DNA from: Cepaea nemoralis
Taxonomy: Eukaryota > Mollusca > Gastropoda > Stylommatophora > Helicidae
Direction of reading: 5' to 3'
DNA: 64,000 bases
Assembly: GCA_014155875.1 (NCBI GenBank)
Contig: JACEFZ010016111.1
Span: forward strand, 1 to 64,000
A model generated the notes under the pieces. That model was not told the origin of the DNA and made no database searches. It saw nothing but the letters and a program-made list of their open reading frames with translations. The position numbers were made by a program, and so were the translations under genes. Positions 53,101-59,865 of the stretch are shown here, in pieces; the first letter of the stretch is position 1, and the number at the start of each line of letters is the position of its first letter.

Positions 53101-55575
53101 GTTGTACAACTTACGGCAGCCCTCGGCTCTCAGCAAATGAGGAGTTTGAGGTAGACTGCATGGAAGTGTGGGCCGTAGGAAAGAAGAAAAAGAAAGACGG
53201 GGAGGAGGATGACGAGGAGGAGGATGAGATGGTGGATGGCAGCAAGGTATGTGTTATTTGTCTGTCTGATTCTATCATGTTAACCCTACAAGTGTTGCCA
53301 CGTTGCTGGGCAGTTCTCATCATTTTAAGCATGAATGTTGTCTCTTGAACATCATATTTGTACATGGCCAGTCATCCCATAAAGCATACATGTTGTAGGA
53401 ATCTGATATTTATGTGTTTATTGAAACCAGCTAGTACTTTTGAGATACATTTAATATGACCAATATATCAGATGGCAACCACGGCAGCCTAGTGGCTAGA
53501 TGCTGTTTAAATCCACGTGGGGGAAGATTTGTAAACTTGACCTGGTCTGGCCTGGCCTTCCCAGGTCCACCCAGCCTTCCCAGGTCCGCCCAGCCTTCCC
53601 AAGTCCGCCCAGCCTTCCCAGGTCCACCCAGCCTTCCCAAGTCCACCCAGCCTTCCCAGGTCCACCCAGCCTTCCCAAGTCCACCCAGCCTTCCCAGGTC
53701 CACCCAGCCTTCCCAAGTCCACCCAGCCTTCCCAAGTCCACCCAACCTAAAGTGGTAACCAGGAAATGTCTTGGGAAGGAAAGGTGGTGGGCATGACACT
53801 GTCCACATCAGCCACCATGTGCCAGTTGGTCTATACAAATACGAGTCCAGCACCATATGCCCAGTGTATCTGAAGGCATGTAAAGTGACCCTTGACTTGT
53901 ATTTGTGACAGTATTTGGATATAAAATACAAGTTGAGATGTTGTCCACAGACACCAGAATCAATCTGATACCTTTGACCCTGTTGGTATCACAGATCCCT
54001 TTGGAAGCTATTGAAGATTAAATGGCAAGACAAGATCCCAGACACTGAAGTCCTAGAAAGAGTGCCCATCCCCAGTATCCACACACTACTAATGAAGAAT
54101 CAGATTCGCTGGGTCGGTCACTTGACTCGCATGCCAGATCACAGGCTCCCTAAAGAAATTTTTTTATGGTAAACCGCTGTGGTAAACGCTCCCAAGGCAG
54201 CCAGAGGAAATGCTTTAAAGACACTCTGAAGATTTCACTAAAAGCTTTTGGAATTCATAACAACACTTGGGAGACTGCTGCCAAAGATTGAAATTCATGG
54301 CGTACATCAAGGGTGTAGTCACTTGTAAAGCAAACAGGACTGCAAGAGCTATGAAAAAAGGCTGGACAGAAAAACCACTGCAGGAGATGCTCCTCCTGGA
54401 ACGTCAAGCATTCCTTGCCTACATTGTCAAAGAACATTTCGAGCCAAAATAGGCCTTATCAGCCATCTTAGAGCTCACGGCTCCATACTTTCAACCCCAC
54501 TGGATGAATGAATGAATGAATGGCCGTCATCATTCTTGATGAACAAACACCATCACAAATCAATATGTTCCCTTTAAGATAGTCTATAGTAGGAAGAGGC
54601 TTTCTTCACTCATTTACATGTCAGAAGGGCCTTTTGGTCTTAGGTACATATTATTCATTTAGGGGCCTAGCCATGTGAACACATCAGATGTGGGGAGAAG
54701 AACAAGAGACTTGCCTTATTCAGTACTTGCATTTATTTGATCATGATGGCAGCTCAGTTTGAAGTGGCCTATGTCGAATGAGAAGTTCTAGAACTGTCTG
54801 AATCATCAGCTTTGTTTGTCTTTGCTGTCACTGGTACTACGAACTACACGTACCACTAACAGTGTCTTCAGACTGGCTATTATGGTTTCTGACATAAGTT
54901 GGTAAGTGATTCCTAACCATAAGTTGACAAGTGATTCCTAACCATACGCTGATAAGTGTAGGTTGGCGTGAATGAGTTCTAAGTGAGCGTGCATGGGGGA
55001 TGGGGGTAATAATAACTTGACTAGTAATTTCTGATCAAAAGTTGACTGGTCATTCCTGACCATCAGTTGAATCTTGATTCTAATTTGATGACAGACTATC
55101 AGTGTTTTCTGTACTTGCACTGTACTGTTACCCACACTGTCCTAGTTGTTGCTTCAACTCCTAGAACTCTAGGTCTCAGATTGTCCTTAACACCAGCATA
55201 ATCATGTAAGAAATTGGGAAGATTAACACATATCATCCATGGCATGTATATAGTTGTTTCTCTCAAAGTTTGACTAGAGTAGCAGCCCTTGTTTTTGTAT
55301 GCTATACAAGTCTAGGTTGTGCCCGAGTGTTTGAAATTCTCTCTGTTACATTGTTACACATGATCTCTTCATCTTCCATGTTTCTTCTGTAACTATGGTG
55401 ACACTGTATCTGTAATCACTTTCAGGCAGGCAAAAAGAGTATCTTGGACAAAATTGATGCAGAAGACAAAGCGTTGTTGGATCTGGTTGATAGAGGAACT
55501 ATCAGTGATGCACTGCGTGAGGAGCCGCTGGTGGAAGAGACTAAAGCCCACAGTACTATCATATCTCCTTTTTGA
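29535..55575 (+). CDS. MEAK7: MEAK7 (TLDC1) homologue, seven exons, 5' end not found
   Basis: Exons 29535-29795, 31387-31525, 38196-38323, 46514-46817, 52240-52358, 53019-53246 and 55426-55575 splice with GT-AG sites and matching phases. They give 1329 nt, 442 codons plus stop. The order of segments follows the MEAK7/TLDC1 family: an N-terminal helical region, then a C-terminal TLDc domain (about residues 180-365) and a short KSILD-containing tail. MEAK7 is a lysosome-associated protein of an alternative mTOR signalling route in mammals, and EAK-7 acts in C. elegans lifespan; function here is by homology. The vertebrate protein is about 456 residues, so about 45 N-terminal residues, including the expected myristoylated start, are in an exon not recognised upstream. 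Introns are filled with repeats. Confidence 0.85.
30490..30850 (-). pseudogene. LINE reverse transcriptase fragment
   Basis: The minus strand shows FNIYAENVIKQLNK-like, MCTDKTTCQPKI and EEMEKITNCEYLGFVISN segments in different frames. These are the region before and after the catalytic box of an RTE-like reverse transcriptase. YADD itself is damaged. Confidence 0.65.
30859..30888. repeat. Poly-G tract
   Basis: Almost pure G run with one A near the start, inside the first intron seen. Confidence 0.9.
30927..31240 (+). repeat. SINE-A, full copy
   Basis: The head GTCAGCATGGGCGAATGGATAAG and the later GGGTTTTAACCCCTAC resemble boxes A and B of tRNA-Leu. A body follows with GAAGTTGGAGTGGGTTTACC and a tail with CAAAATCAGTCCAG. 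It lies 150 bp before the second MEAK7 exon. Confidence 0.85.
31387..31525 (+). CDS. MEAK7: MEAK7 exon
   Basis: Acceptor TTATTTCAG, donor CTTG|GTAATA; 139 nt, entering in phase 0 and leaving in phase 1. Encodes FVDSILHSYEKLLTAHCSAY, then QSWIFAPATDSRLRLARSLL and SPLLQLG. It aligns with the family segment between the LLKG motif and the TLDc domain. Its last about 28 nt and the donor are the seed of the minisatellite that follows. Confidence 0.8.
31498..37220. repeat. 53-57 bp minisatellite derived from an exon-intron boundary, about 100 units
   Basis: The unit is CTTTGTTGAGTCCACTGCTA, then CAGCCTGGTAATGTTGCCTT, then GTGTGTTATTGTTATCT. The first unit is the end of the MEAK7 exon (SLLSPLLQ) plus its 5' splice site, so each unit carries a potential donor CTG|GTAATG. 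Unit lengths differ through GTGTTAGTG versus GTGTGTTATTG spellings. Many units have CTATAG, which puts a stop in the exon frame. A block of about 1.7 kb is present twice (about 31620-33300 and 33310-35040). The array fills most of this 6.7-kb intron. Confidence 0.95.
37221..37494. other. Intron; possible short LINE stub with GAA tail
   Basis: A run ATAAGAAGAAGAAGAAAAAC at 37467-37486 looks like a LINE tail in + orientation, but the sequence before it does not match the known 3' UTRs and no TSD was found. Confidence 0.3.
37495..37833 (-). pseudogene. LINE reverse transcriptase fragment
   Basis: Minus frame of 112 codons with HRGKTKIMNINQ, SYTYLGSNVDKDGRTDRDIK and IRIQKSRESFRALGHLWKSK. This is the region after the catalytic box of an RTE-like reverse transcriptase. 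Confidence 0.75.
38040..38106. repeat. (GGT)n followed by about 44 G
   Basis: GGT repeats at 38040-38062 run into a pure G tract (38063-38106). It lies 90 nt before a MEAK7 splice acceptor. The sense strand is G-rich, so the nascent RNA could form a quadruplex. Tract length in an assembly is uncertain. Confidence 0.9.
38196..38323 (+). CDS. MEAK7: MEAK7 exon
   Basis: Acceptor TTTATGTACATGCAG, donor TAT|GTAAGT; 128 nt. With the single G carried from the previous exon it reads DKPLPEASNKLTFTEDEVTY, then WLSQCSIFLQVLSQVFHGAF, QFY. It matches the family's DWVFRVPHVAIFLSVV-like segment just before TLDc. The entry phase (needs 2 nt) and the exit phase 0 fit both neighbours; without this exon the frame would not join. 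Confidence 0.8.
38385..38511. repeat. AT-rich degenerate tandem repeat, left part
   Basis: Loose units containing ACTGTAACATGTTCTATGTA. The same array continues at 45955-46265, so the LINE at 38512-45954 split it. Confidence 0.7.
38625..38749 (+). mobile_element. 125-bp LINE 3'-end insertion
   Basis: Short + strand copy of the I/ingi-like LINE 3' end. The 14-bp TSD GTCTTGACCATACC is perfect (38611-38624 and 38750-38763). Confidence 0.88.
39370..39685 (-). repeat. 104-bp tandem units in LINE 3' UTR
   Basis: Three units, as in the copy at 1622-1915, each with GATTTGCTATCCAAGCAATA on the + strand. Confidence 0.85.
39740..43571 (-). pseudogene. LINE polyprotein (EN-RT-RNase H), frameshifted
   Basis: It starts MMSQIKINRYGANPAK at 43571. 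The endonuclease has LQWNAEGVYNK, CIQETHLNA and VGDFNSRSERWGYP. A shift near 42880 leads to GSDHRPIKLV and an 836-codon open frame (42898-40388) with reverse transcriptase: SPGKDGITNEML, YRPISLLSCVGK, WIDLEKAFDKVWK, QGVPQGGVLSPTLFLAYIND and SSFADDLAIW (YxDD box spelled FADD). RNase H follows with THAYTDGSAKDS. A further shift near 40430 leads to IFTDAKSAVSIL and WIPSHCSIPGNEEADRL, and one near 39915 to a damaged CNCG end. The conserved N-terminal YGA-P...PGP part is shared with the LINE at 21680-25886. Confidence 0.88.
43760..43844 (-). ncRNA. Putative HDV-like ribozyme at the LINE 5' terminus
   Basis: The minus strand starts exactly at the element boundary with CCCCTCT (43844-43838), which pairs fully with AGAGGGG (43813-43807) as a 7-bp P1. 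A P3-like CCACC...GAGGT lies between them, with one weak pair. Then follow a P4-like CTTG/CAAG and a GAGCTATG junction, where the catalytic C of J4/2 is expected. Cleavage would fall directly before P1, i.e. at the element's first base. Self-cleaving 5' ends of this type are known for R2, RTE and trypanosomatid L1Tc/ingi elements. The fold was judged by eye. Confidence 0.6.
44625..44983 (-). rRNA. 18S rRNA 5' fragment (retroposed, not functional)
   Basis: The minus strand reads CTGGTTGATCCTACCGGTAG, TCATATGCTTGTCTCAAAGA, TTAAGCCATGCATGTCTAAG and so on to GCGTCGCCGGCACG and TTTGATAGGGCAAACATTTGA (+ strand, near 44635). These are the universally conserved first about 360 nt of small-subunit rRNA with scattered substitutions. 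It stops abruptly at the LINE junction. Confidence 0.92.
44984..45397 (-). other. Probable pre-rRNA 5' external transcribed spacer
   Basis: This sequence lies directly 5' of the 18S start in the same insertion. It has no match elsewhere in the window and no coding motif. The ETS identity is inferred from position. Confidence 0.65.
45955..46265. repeat. AT-rich degenerate tandem repeat, right part
   Basis: Repeats of about 25-35 bp with ACTGTAACAT and ATGTAAAACA-like phrases, continuing the array at 38385-38511. Confidence 0.7.
46514..46817 (+). CDS. MEAK7: MEAK7 exon, start of TLDc domain
   Basis: Acceptor CTTCTCGTCTCTCCCAG, donor GTAG|GTATGT; 304 nt, phase 0 in and phase 1 out. Encodes WSKFKTILDFPTVLYLNFAL, then EWKLLFNSSLHGCSFSRLLQ, then GPTYIIVRDHDGYVFGGFAA and VSWDISPKFVG. 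LLFxSSLHGxSFSRL and D-DGxxFGGFAxxSW are the hallmark motifs of TLDc domains. The ILD..TVLYLN spelling favours MEAK7 over OXR1/NCOA7. Confidence 0.92.
46885..47095 (+). pseudogene. I/ingi-like LINE fragment
   Basis: The + strand gives IDMSTVKPISKSLES, then MIENIPACEIQSTQNE and YIEEH. This matches the segment between RT and RNase H in the LINE at 38926-43844 (around 40690-40520). No TSD was seen. Confidence 0.7.
47096..47315. other. MEAK7 intron, no feature seen
   Basis: Nothing was recognised between the LINE fragment and the minisatellite. Confidence 0.35.
47316..48130. repeat. 31/44-bp minisatellite (CCAGCCCACCTATCTTTT), about 23 units
   Basis: Units of 31 bp (CCACCTCCATGCCCAGCCCA + CCTATCTTTTG) alternate with 44-bp units carrying an extra CAGCAGCTGCCTC. 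All three + frames stay open and give Pro-rich repeats, because the unit lacks stops. This is not a gene; it lies inside a MEAK7 intron. Confidence 0.9.
48277..48419 (-). pseudogene. LINE RT fragment, left of an insertion
   Basis: Minus frame with RKLVEVNKMKSTTKLTIFHS and KVKSVLLYGLE, the thumb of an RTE-like reverse transcriptase. It continues right of the insertion at 50082-50140 (GNVEENVRTGQRY-like). Confidence 0.65.
48420..48504 (+). ncRNA. Putative HDV-like ribozyme, best-preserved copy
   Basis: P1: CCCCTCT (48420-48426) with AGAGGGG (48451-48457), 7 of 7. P3: CCAC (48436-48439) and GTGG (48446-48449) around the 6-nt loop CTTGTC. P4-like CTTG (48458-48461) and CAAG (48478-48481). Junction GAGCTATG at 48481-48488 would hold the catalytic C. 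The first base of P1 is the first base after the TSD. P2 could not be assigned by eye. Confidence 0.6.
48646..48680 (+). other. 28S-rRNA-like segment in the non-autonomous element
   Basis: CTGAGGGATATGGC followed by TGAACGCCTCTAAGTCAG matches the conserved 3' part of 28S rRNA (sense). The copy at 19866-19897 has the same segment, so it belongs to the element. Confidence 0.65.
50082..50396. other. MEAK7 intron, LINE remnant then unassigned
   Basis: The first about 60 bp continue the LINE fragment at 48277-48419. The remaining sequence (50140-50396) was not recognised. Confidence 0.4.
50397..50882 (-). other. Cluster of short 28S and 18S rRNA fragments
   Basis: Three pieces in minus-strand sense: 28S 3' region (50397-50433, with GACTTAGAGGCGTTCAGCC on the + strand); a 28S piece at about 50787-50813 (CGTTTGACAGGTGTATGCGC); and an 18S piece at 50827-50880 (GCATGTATTAGCTCTAGAAT, CCAAGTAGGA). 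Sequence between them is not clearly rRNA. A LINE stub later split the cluster. Confidence 0.6.
50602..50763 (-). mobile_element. 160-bp LINE 3'-end insertion
   Basis: Minus-strand 3' end with TTC/GAA tail. Perfect 11-bp TSD TACACGCTTAC (50591-50601 and 50764-50774). Confidence 0.88.
50883..51837. other. MEAK7 intron, mostly unassigned
   Basis: A weak tandem repeat of about 30 bp (ACACTGTTTGTCACCTGT type) occupies 51040-51125. Nothing was recognised in the remainder. Confidence 0.4.
51838..52128 (+). repeat. SINE-A, full copy
   Basis: The head GTCAGCATGGCTGAATGGAT with AAG and a GGGGTTCAGCCCC box-B-like part. The body has GAAGTTGGAGTGGGTTCACC and TGATGGCGAGGGA. The tail ends in a CA-rich run. 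It is collinear with 30927-31240. Confidence 0.85.
52240..52358 (+). CDS. MEAK7: MEAK7 exon, TLDc middle
   Basis: Acceptor TGGTGTGGTTGCAG, donor CTTG|GTAAGT; 119 nt, phase 1 in and phase 0 out. Encodes GNSSCFLFSVRPSYCTYKPT, GYNPNFMYLNHQVQTLPNGL. The CFLFS...Y..TG.N..FMYLN pattern is typical of TLDc. Confidence 0.9.
52397..52428. repeat. (TC)n microsatellite
   Basis: A TC run just after the splice donor of the preceding exon. Confidence 0.9.
53019..53246 (+). CDS. MEAK7: MEAK7 exon, TLDc C-terminal part
   Basis: Acceptor ATTTCTTCAAATCAG, donor AAG|GTATGT; 76 codons, phase 0 both sides. Encodes GMGGQFEFFGLWIDQSFDRG, HSKASARGCTTYGSPRLSAN, EEFEVDCMEVWAVG. GMGGQ..FFGLW-D..F..G and C.TY.SP.LS...F.....EVWAVG close the TLDc fold. 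The exon end KKKKKDGEEDDEEEDEMVDG is a low-complexity Lys then acidic run. Confidence 0.92.
53470..53920 (+). repeat. SINE-B with internal minisatellite
   Basis: The head has GGCAGCCTAGTGGCTAGATG. The tail has GGTCTATACAAATACGAGTC and GTAAAGTGACCCTTGAC. Related copies are at 26201, 26655 and 29015. A 19-bp motif in the middle has expanded. Confidence 0.65.
53556..53755. repeat. 19-bp minisatellite, about 10 units
   Basis: Unit CCAGGTCCACCCAGCCTTC with A/G and C/T variants. It sits at the place where the other SINE-B copy (26358) has a single unit. Confidence 0.92.
53985..54530 (+). pseudogene. LINE reverse transcriptase C-terminal remnant
   Basis: + strand pieces IKWQDKIPDTEVLERVPIPS, IRWVGHLTRMPDHRLPKEIF, then a frameshift and MAYIKGVVTCKANRTARAMK. 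It ends in ATGAATGAATGAATG (54504-54522). This is the C-terminus of an RTE-like LINE of a different subfamily, with decay. Confidence 0.75.
54531..55425. other. MEAK7 last intron, no gene seen
   Basis: A short repeat of the phrase GTGATTCCTAACCATA occurs at about 54904-54950 and weakly again to 55065. Nothing else was recognised. Confidence 0.4.
55426..55575 (+). CDS. MEAK7: MEAK7 last exon with stop codon
   Basis: Acceptor GTAATCACTTTCAG; 49 codons then TGA at 55573. Encodes AGKKSILDKIDAEDKALLDL, then DALREEPLVEETKAHS. KSILD..AE..ALL...G and LREEP correspond to the MEAK7 C-terminal tail, which other TLDc proteins lack. This confirms the identity. Confidence 0.9.
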   Translation, partial: AGKKSILDKIDAEDKALLDLVDRGTISDALREEPLVEETKAHSTIISPF

Positions 55576-56185
55576 TCTTGACTGGTTTTAACCAGGTGTC
55601 AGTAGTTGTGACCAGCTATATCTAGTTGTGACTAATCTCGGCTGGTCTTGGCTGACAATTGAGTTCTGGACTGCTGTTTATTACATATATCTTTGTTTTT
55701 AAAATATTGTAATTGTAGTATGCAACATGGTTACTTGGCAGGAGCTTGAACCAAGCAATAATGTTTGCATCAAGCTGCTTATTTGACCAGCTAATGTTGT
55801 TTTCAGGATTGAACAGGAGTTGTTAGCCATGCAGATCCTGGAATATTTCCACTGTTGATCTTCCAACTACAGTATATGGACTGTAGTTGTCACATGTGCT
55901 TTCTCTTTTATGTTATATAGCAACAACATATGCCTTATGTGCGACTTCACATTTATATACTGTATATGTTTGCTCATGTTTATTTATGAATGTTTCCATG
56001 TTTATTGAATGGTATATGTTTGTTGTATATTTGTTAATGTTTCTATGTTCAATGAATGGTATATGTTTGCTGTATATTTGTGAATATTTTTATATTCAGT
56101 GAATGTTTTATCTTTGCTGCATATTTGTGGATGGGGTATATTCTTGAGTTCCACATCATATCAACTTATATGCACTGATGTAACC
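55576..56185 (+). other. Probable MEAK7 3' UTR
   Basis: Follows the stop codon. No canonical AATAAA was found; variants such as GCAATAATG (55757) are possible but weak. From about 55880 it becomes AT-rich with TATATGTTTG(T/C)TGTATATTTG repeats. Confidence 0.45.
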
Positions 56186-56189
56186 AGAG

Positions 56190-57950
56190 ACTAGAGTTGT
56201 ATCCTGACTGTCTCTATAGAACAGATATGACACATTGAGATCTAGAGTTGCATCCTGACTGTCTCTATAGAACAGATATGACACATTGAGATCTAGAGTT
56301 GCTATCCTGACTGTCTCTATAGAACAGATATGACACATTGAGATCTAGAGTTTTATCCTGACTGTCTCTATAGAACAGATATGACACATTGAGATCTAGA
56401 GTTGCATCCTGACTGTCTCTATAGAACAGATATGACACATTGAGATCTAGAGTTGCATCCTGACTGTCTCTATAGAACAGATATGACACATTGAGATCTA
56501 GAGTTGCATCCTGACTGTCTCTATAGAACAGATATGACACATTGAGATCTAGAGTTGCATCCTGACTGTCTCTATAGAACAGATATGACACATTGAGATC
56601 TAGAGTTGCATCCTGACTGTCTCTATAGAACAGATATGACACATTGAGATCTAGAGTTGCATCCTGACTGTCTCTATAGAACAGATATGACACATTGAGA
56701 TCTAGAGTTGCATCCTGACTGTCTCTATAGAACAGATATGACACATTGAGATCTAGAGTTGCATCCTGACTGTCTCTATAGAACAGATATGACACATTGA
56801 GATCTAGAGTTGCATCCTGACTGTCTCTATAGAACAGATATGACACATTGAGATCTAGAGTTGCATCCTGACTGTCTCTATAGAACAGATATGACACATT
56901 GAGATCTAGAGTTGCATCCTGACTGTCTCTATAGAACAGATATGACACATTGAGATCTAGAGTTGCATCCTGACTGTCTCTATAGAACAGATATGACACA
57001 TTGAGATCTAGAGTTGCATCCTGACTGTCTCTATAGAACAGATATGACACATTGAGATTCTAGAGTTGCATCCTGACTGTCTCTATAGAACAGATATGAC
57101 ACATTGAGATCTAGAGTTGCATCCTGACTGTCTCTATAGAACAGATATGACACATTGAGATCTAGAGTTGCATCCTGACTGTCTCTATAGAACAGATATG
57201 ACACATTGAGATCTAGAGTTGCATCCTGACTGTCTCTATAGAACAGATATGACACATTGAGATCTAGAGTTGCATCCTGACTGTCTCTATAGAACAGATA
57301 TGACACATTGAGATCTAGAGTTGCATCCTGACTGTCTCTATAGAACAGATATGACACATTGAGATCTAGAGTTGCATCCTGACTGTCTCTATAGAACAGA
57401 TATGACACATTGAGATCTAGAGTTGCATCCTGACTGTCTCTATAGAACAGATATGACACATTGAGATCTAGAGTTGCATCCTGACTGTCTCTATAGAACA
57501 GATATGACACATTGAGATCTAGAGTTGCATCCTGACTGTCTCTATAGAACAGATATGACACATTGAGATCTAGAGTTGCATCCTGACTGTCTCTATAGAA
57601 CAGATATGACACATTGAGATCTAGAGTTGCATCCTGACTGTCTCTATAGAACGGATATGACACATTGAGATCTAGAGTTGCATCCTGACTGTCTCTATAG
57701 AACAGATATGACACATTGAGATCTAGAGTTGCACCCTGACTGTCTCTATAGAACAGATATGACACATTGATATCTAGAGTTGCACCCTGACTGTCTCTAT
57801 AGAACAGATATGACACATTGAGATCTAGAGTTGCATCCTGACTGTCTCTATAGAACAGATATGACACATTGAGATCTAGAGTTGCATCCTGACTGTCTCT
57901 ATAGAACGGATATGACACATTGAGATCTAGAGTCCTGGCTGTCTCTATAG
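56190..57950. repeat. 51-bp minisatellite, about 34 units
   Basis: Unit GAGATCTAGAGTTGCATCCT + GACTGTCTCTATAGAACAGA + TATGACACATT. Most units are identical, and variants lie at both ends. 51 bp is 17 codons, so minus frames stay open and spell DATLDLNVSYLFYRDSQ repeatedly, by chance. The high homogeneity suggests recent expansion. Confidence 0.97.
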
Positions 57951-57951
57951 A

Positions 57952-58858
57952 GCATGTGAGGGGAAGTCAATAAGTAAGTCACAAATGGTTGTAGAAAAAT
58001 AATGAAATATGATAACAACTTGAAACTAGTTAATTTTTATACAAGCATTGTCCCTTTATTTATCAACATAATTTCCACCAACATTGATGCACTTATCCCA
58101 TCGTGTTATCAGTCCTCCCAAACCAGCTGCATAGAACTGCATGCTCTGCTTTCTAAACCACATTTTCACTTCACATTCACTTCGGCATCATTCACGAAAT
58201 GTCTCCCGCCAAGATATGTTTTCAGTGGACCAAAACGGTGGAAGTCGCTAGGGGCTAAGTCGGGGCTGTAAGGTGGATGTTCCAGAACTTCCCACCTTGG
58301 TTAATTTTCTCCTGAGTTAATCGAGCCATATGTGGTCTGGCATTGTTATGAAGAAGCAACACTCCTCTAATCAGCAGTCCTGGACATTTTCTTCGAATTG
58401 CATCATGAAGCATCGATAGAACTTCACAGTACAAGTCACCTTTCTTCTTGAAATTGGTTAAAAGCATGCCTTGACAATCCCAGAACACTGTCAGCATAAC
58501 CTTACCTGCTGATGGCGTAACCTTTAAATTTTGGACACAAGGCGAAGAAGGATGTTTCCATTGCATTGATTCAGACTGGTAGTCAGCATAAACAGGAAGC
58601 ATTTCCTTATGAATGTCCTTTGCAGGCAGTCCTTTTGCCCACAAAAACGCACAACTGCATGTTACTCTTTGGTTGTACACTCCGTAAGTACAGTTGCCAT
58701 TTTGTTGCTGCGCTTGCGCATGAGACACCTAGCGTCACCTGACAAATGGGAATATAAAGTTCAATGTTGCTGTCACCTAATGACACCTGTAGAAAACACC
58801 AGCTACATTTACCTGCCATCCTACAGAACTGTGTGAATTACTTATTGACTTGCCCTCG
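57952..58858 (-). mobile_element. mariner-type DNA transposon, internally deleted
   Basis: The ends GTGAGGGGAAGTCAATAAGTA (left, 57957) and, on the other strand, CGAGGGCAAGTCAATAAGTA (right) are inverted repeats, with TA at the right border. It interrupts the 51-bp array. At 0.9 kb it is shorter than an intact mariner (about 1.3 kb). Confidence 0.85.
58255..58728 (-). pseudogene. mariner transposase remnant
   Basis: Minus frame. FLWAKGLPAKDIHKEMLPVY, from the N-terminal helix-turn-helix part, jumps directly to SAGKVMLTVFWDCQGMLLTN and DAIRRKCPGLLIRGVLLLHN with NARPHMA. The catalytic Asp of VFWD and the HxNARPH motif are present (the usual second Asp, HDNA, reads HNNA). About 85 residues between the DNA-binding and catalytic parts are deleted. 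The C-terminal end is frameshifted. It cannot be active. Confidence 0.85.
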
Positions 58859-59260
58859 TATATGACACATTGAGATCTAGAGTTCTATTCTGACTGTCTC
58901 TAGAGAACAGATATGACACATTGAGATCTAGAGTTCTATCCTGACTGTCTCTATAATGACACATTGAGATCTAGAGTTCTATCCTGACTGTCTCTATAAT
59001 GACACATTGAGCACTAGAGTTCTAACCTGACTGACTCTATAGTGACACATTGAGATCTAGAGTTCTATCCTGACTCTGTATAGAACATATATGCCACATT
59101 GAGATCTAGAGTTCTATCCTGACTGTCTCTATAGAACATATATGACACATTGAGATAAGAGTTCATTCCTGACTGTCTATAGAACATATATGACACATTG
59201 AGATCTAGAGGTCTATCCTGATTATCTCTATAGAACAGATATAATATATTGAGATTTAGA
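58859..59260. repeat. Diverged end of the 51-bp minisatellite
   Basis: Eight or so decayed units (GACACATTGAGATCTAGAGT, CTATCCTGACTGTC) with deletions of the AGAACAGATA part in several. Confidence 0.9.
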
Positions 59261-59565
59261 GTTGTGAGAGAAACAATCATATGTTGATGCCAAAGATGTA
59301 ATATCTATACATGATGGTATACATATATATAATCATGGTGCTGTGACCTCAAACACCACACATTGCTAGTCTACTCTCTAGTCAAGAGTCAGTTTTTAGA
59401 ATTATAACAAACAGTTTTCATTGTTGTCTCATTACTAGTGTCTGCTATGAGAACTTCCAGAGTAAAGGATATCGGCCACTTAATGTTGCCAATGGCAGCA
59501 GTGTCCAGGTGATAGATAAACACTTGCTCTACTAGAGAAAGAACCCATGCCCCAGGAGAGAGTGA
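59261..59565. other. No feature seen
   Basis: Unassigned sequence between two tandem arrays. Confidence 0.35.
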
Positions 59566-59775
59566 CTCTGGGACACTTGTAGTCTTGTCATATCTTCACC
59601 TCTGGGACACCTGTAGTCTTGTCATATCTTCACCTCTGGGACACCTGTAGTCTTGTCATATCTTCACCTCTGGGACACCTGTAGTCTTCTCTGAGACCAG
59701 TCTATTCACCTTTGGACACCTGTAGCCTTGTCTGAGACCAATATCTTCACCTCAGGGACACCTGTAATCCTGCCT
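59566..59775. repeat. 34-bp tandem repeat, about 5 units
   Basis: Unit GGGACACCTGTAGTCTTGTC + ATATCTTCACCTCT. The last two units are diverged. Confidence 0.85.
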
Positions 59776-59865
59776 GAGATAACATCTACTCCAGCATCTA
59801 CTACCTTTGGACACATGTCTTGTTTCCCACAACTTGCTCCAAATTTCTTTAGTGTGCACCCTGTG

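Noticed and set aside
56265..57918. Two long minus frames of 261 and 295 codons with a 17-residue repeat
   Set aside because: The 51-bp minisatellite is a multiple of three and has no stop. No flanking coding signal, start context or family match.
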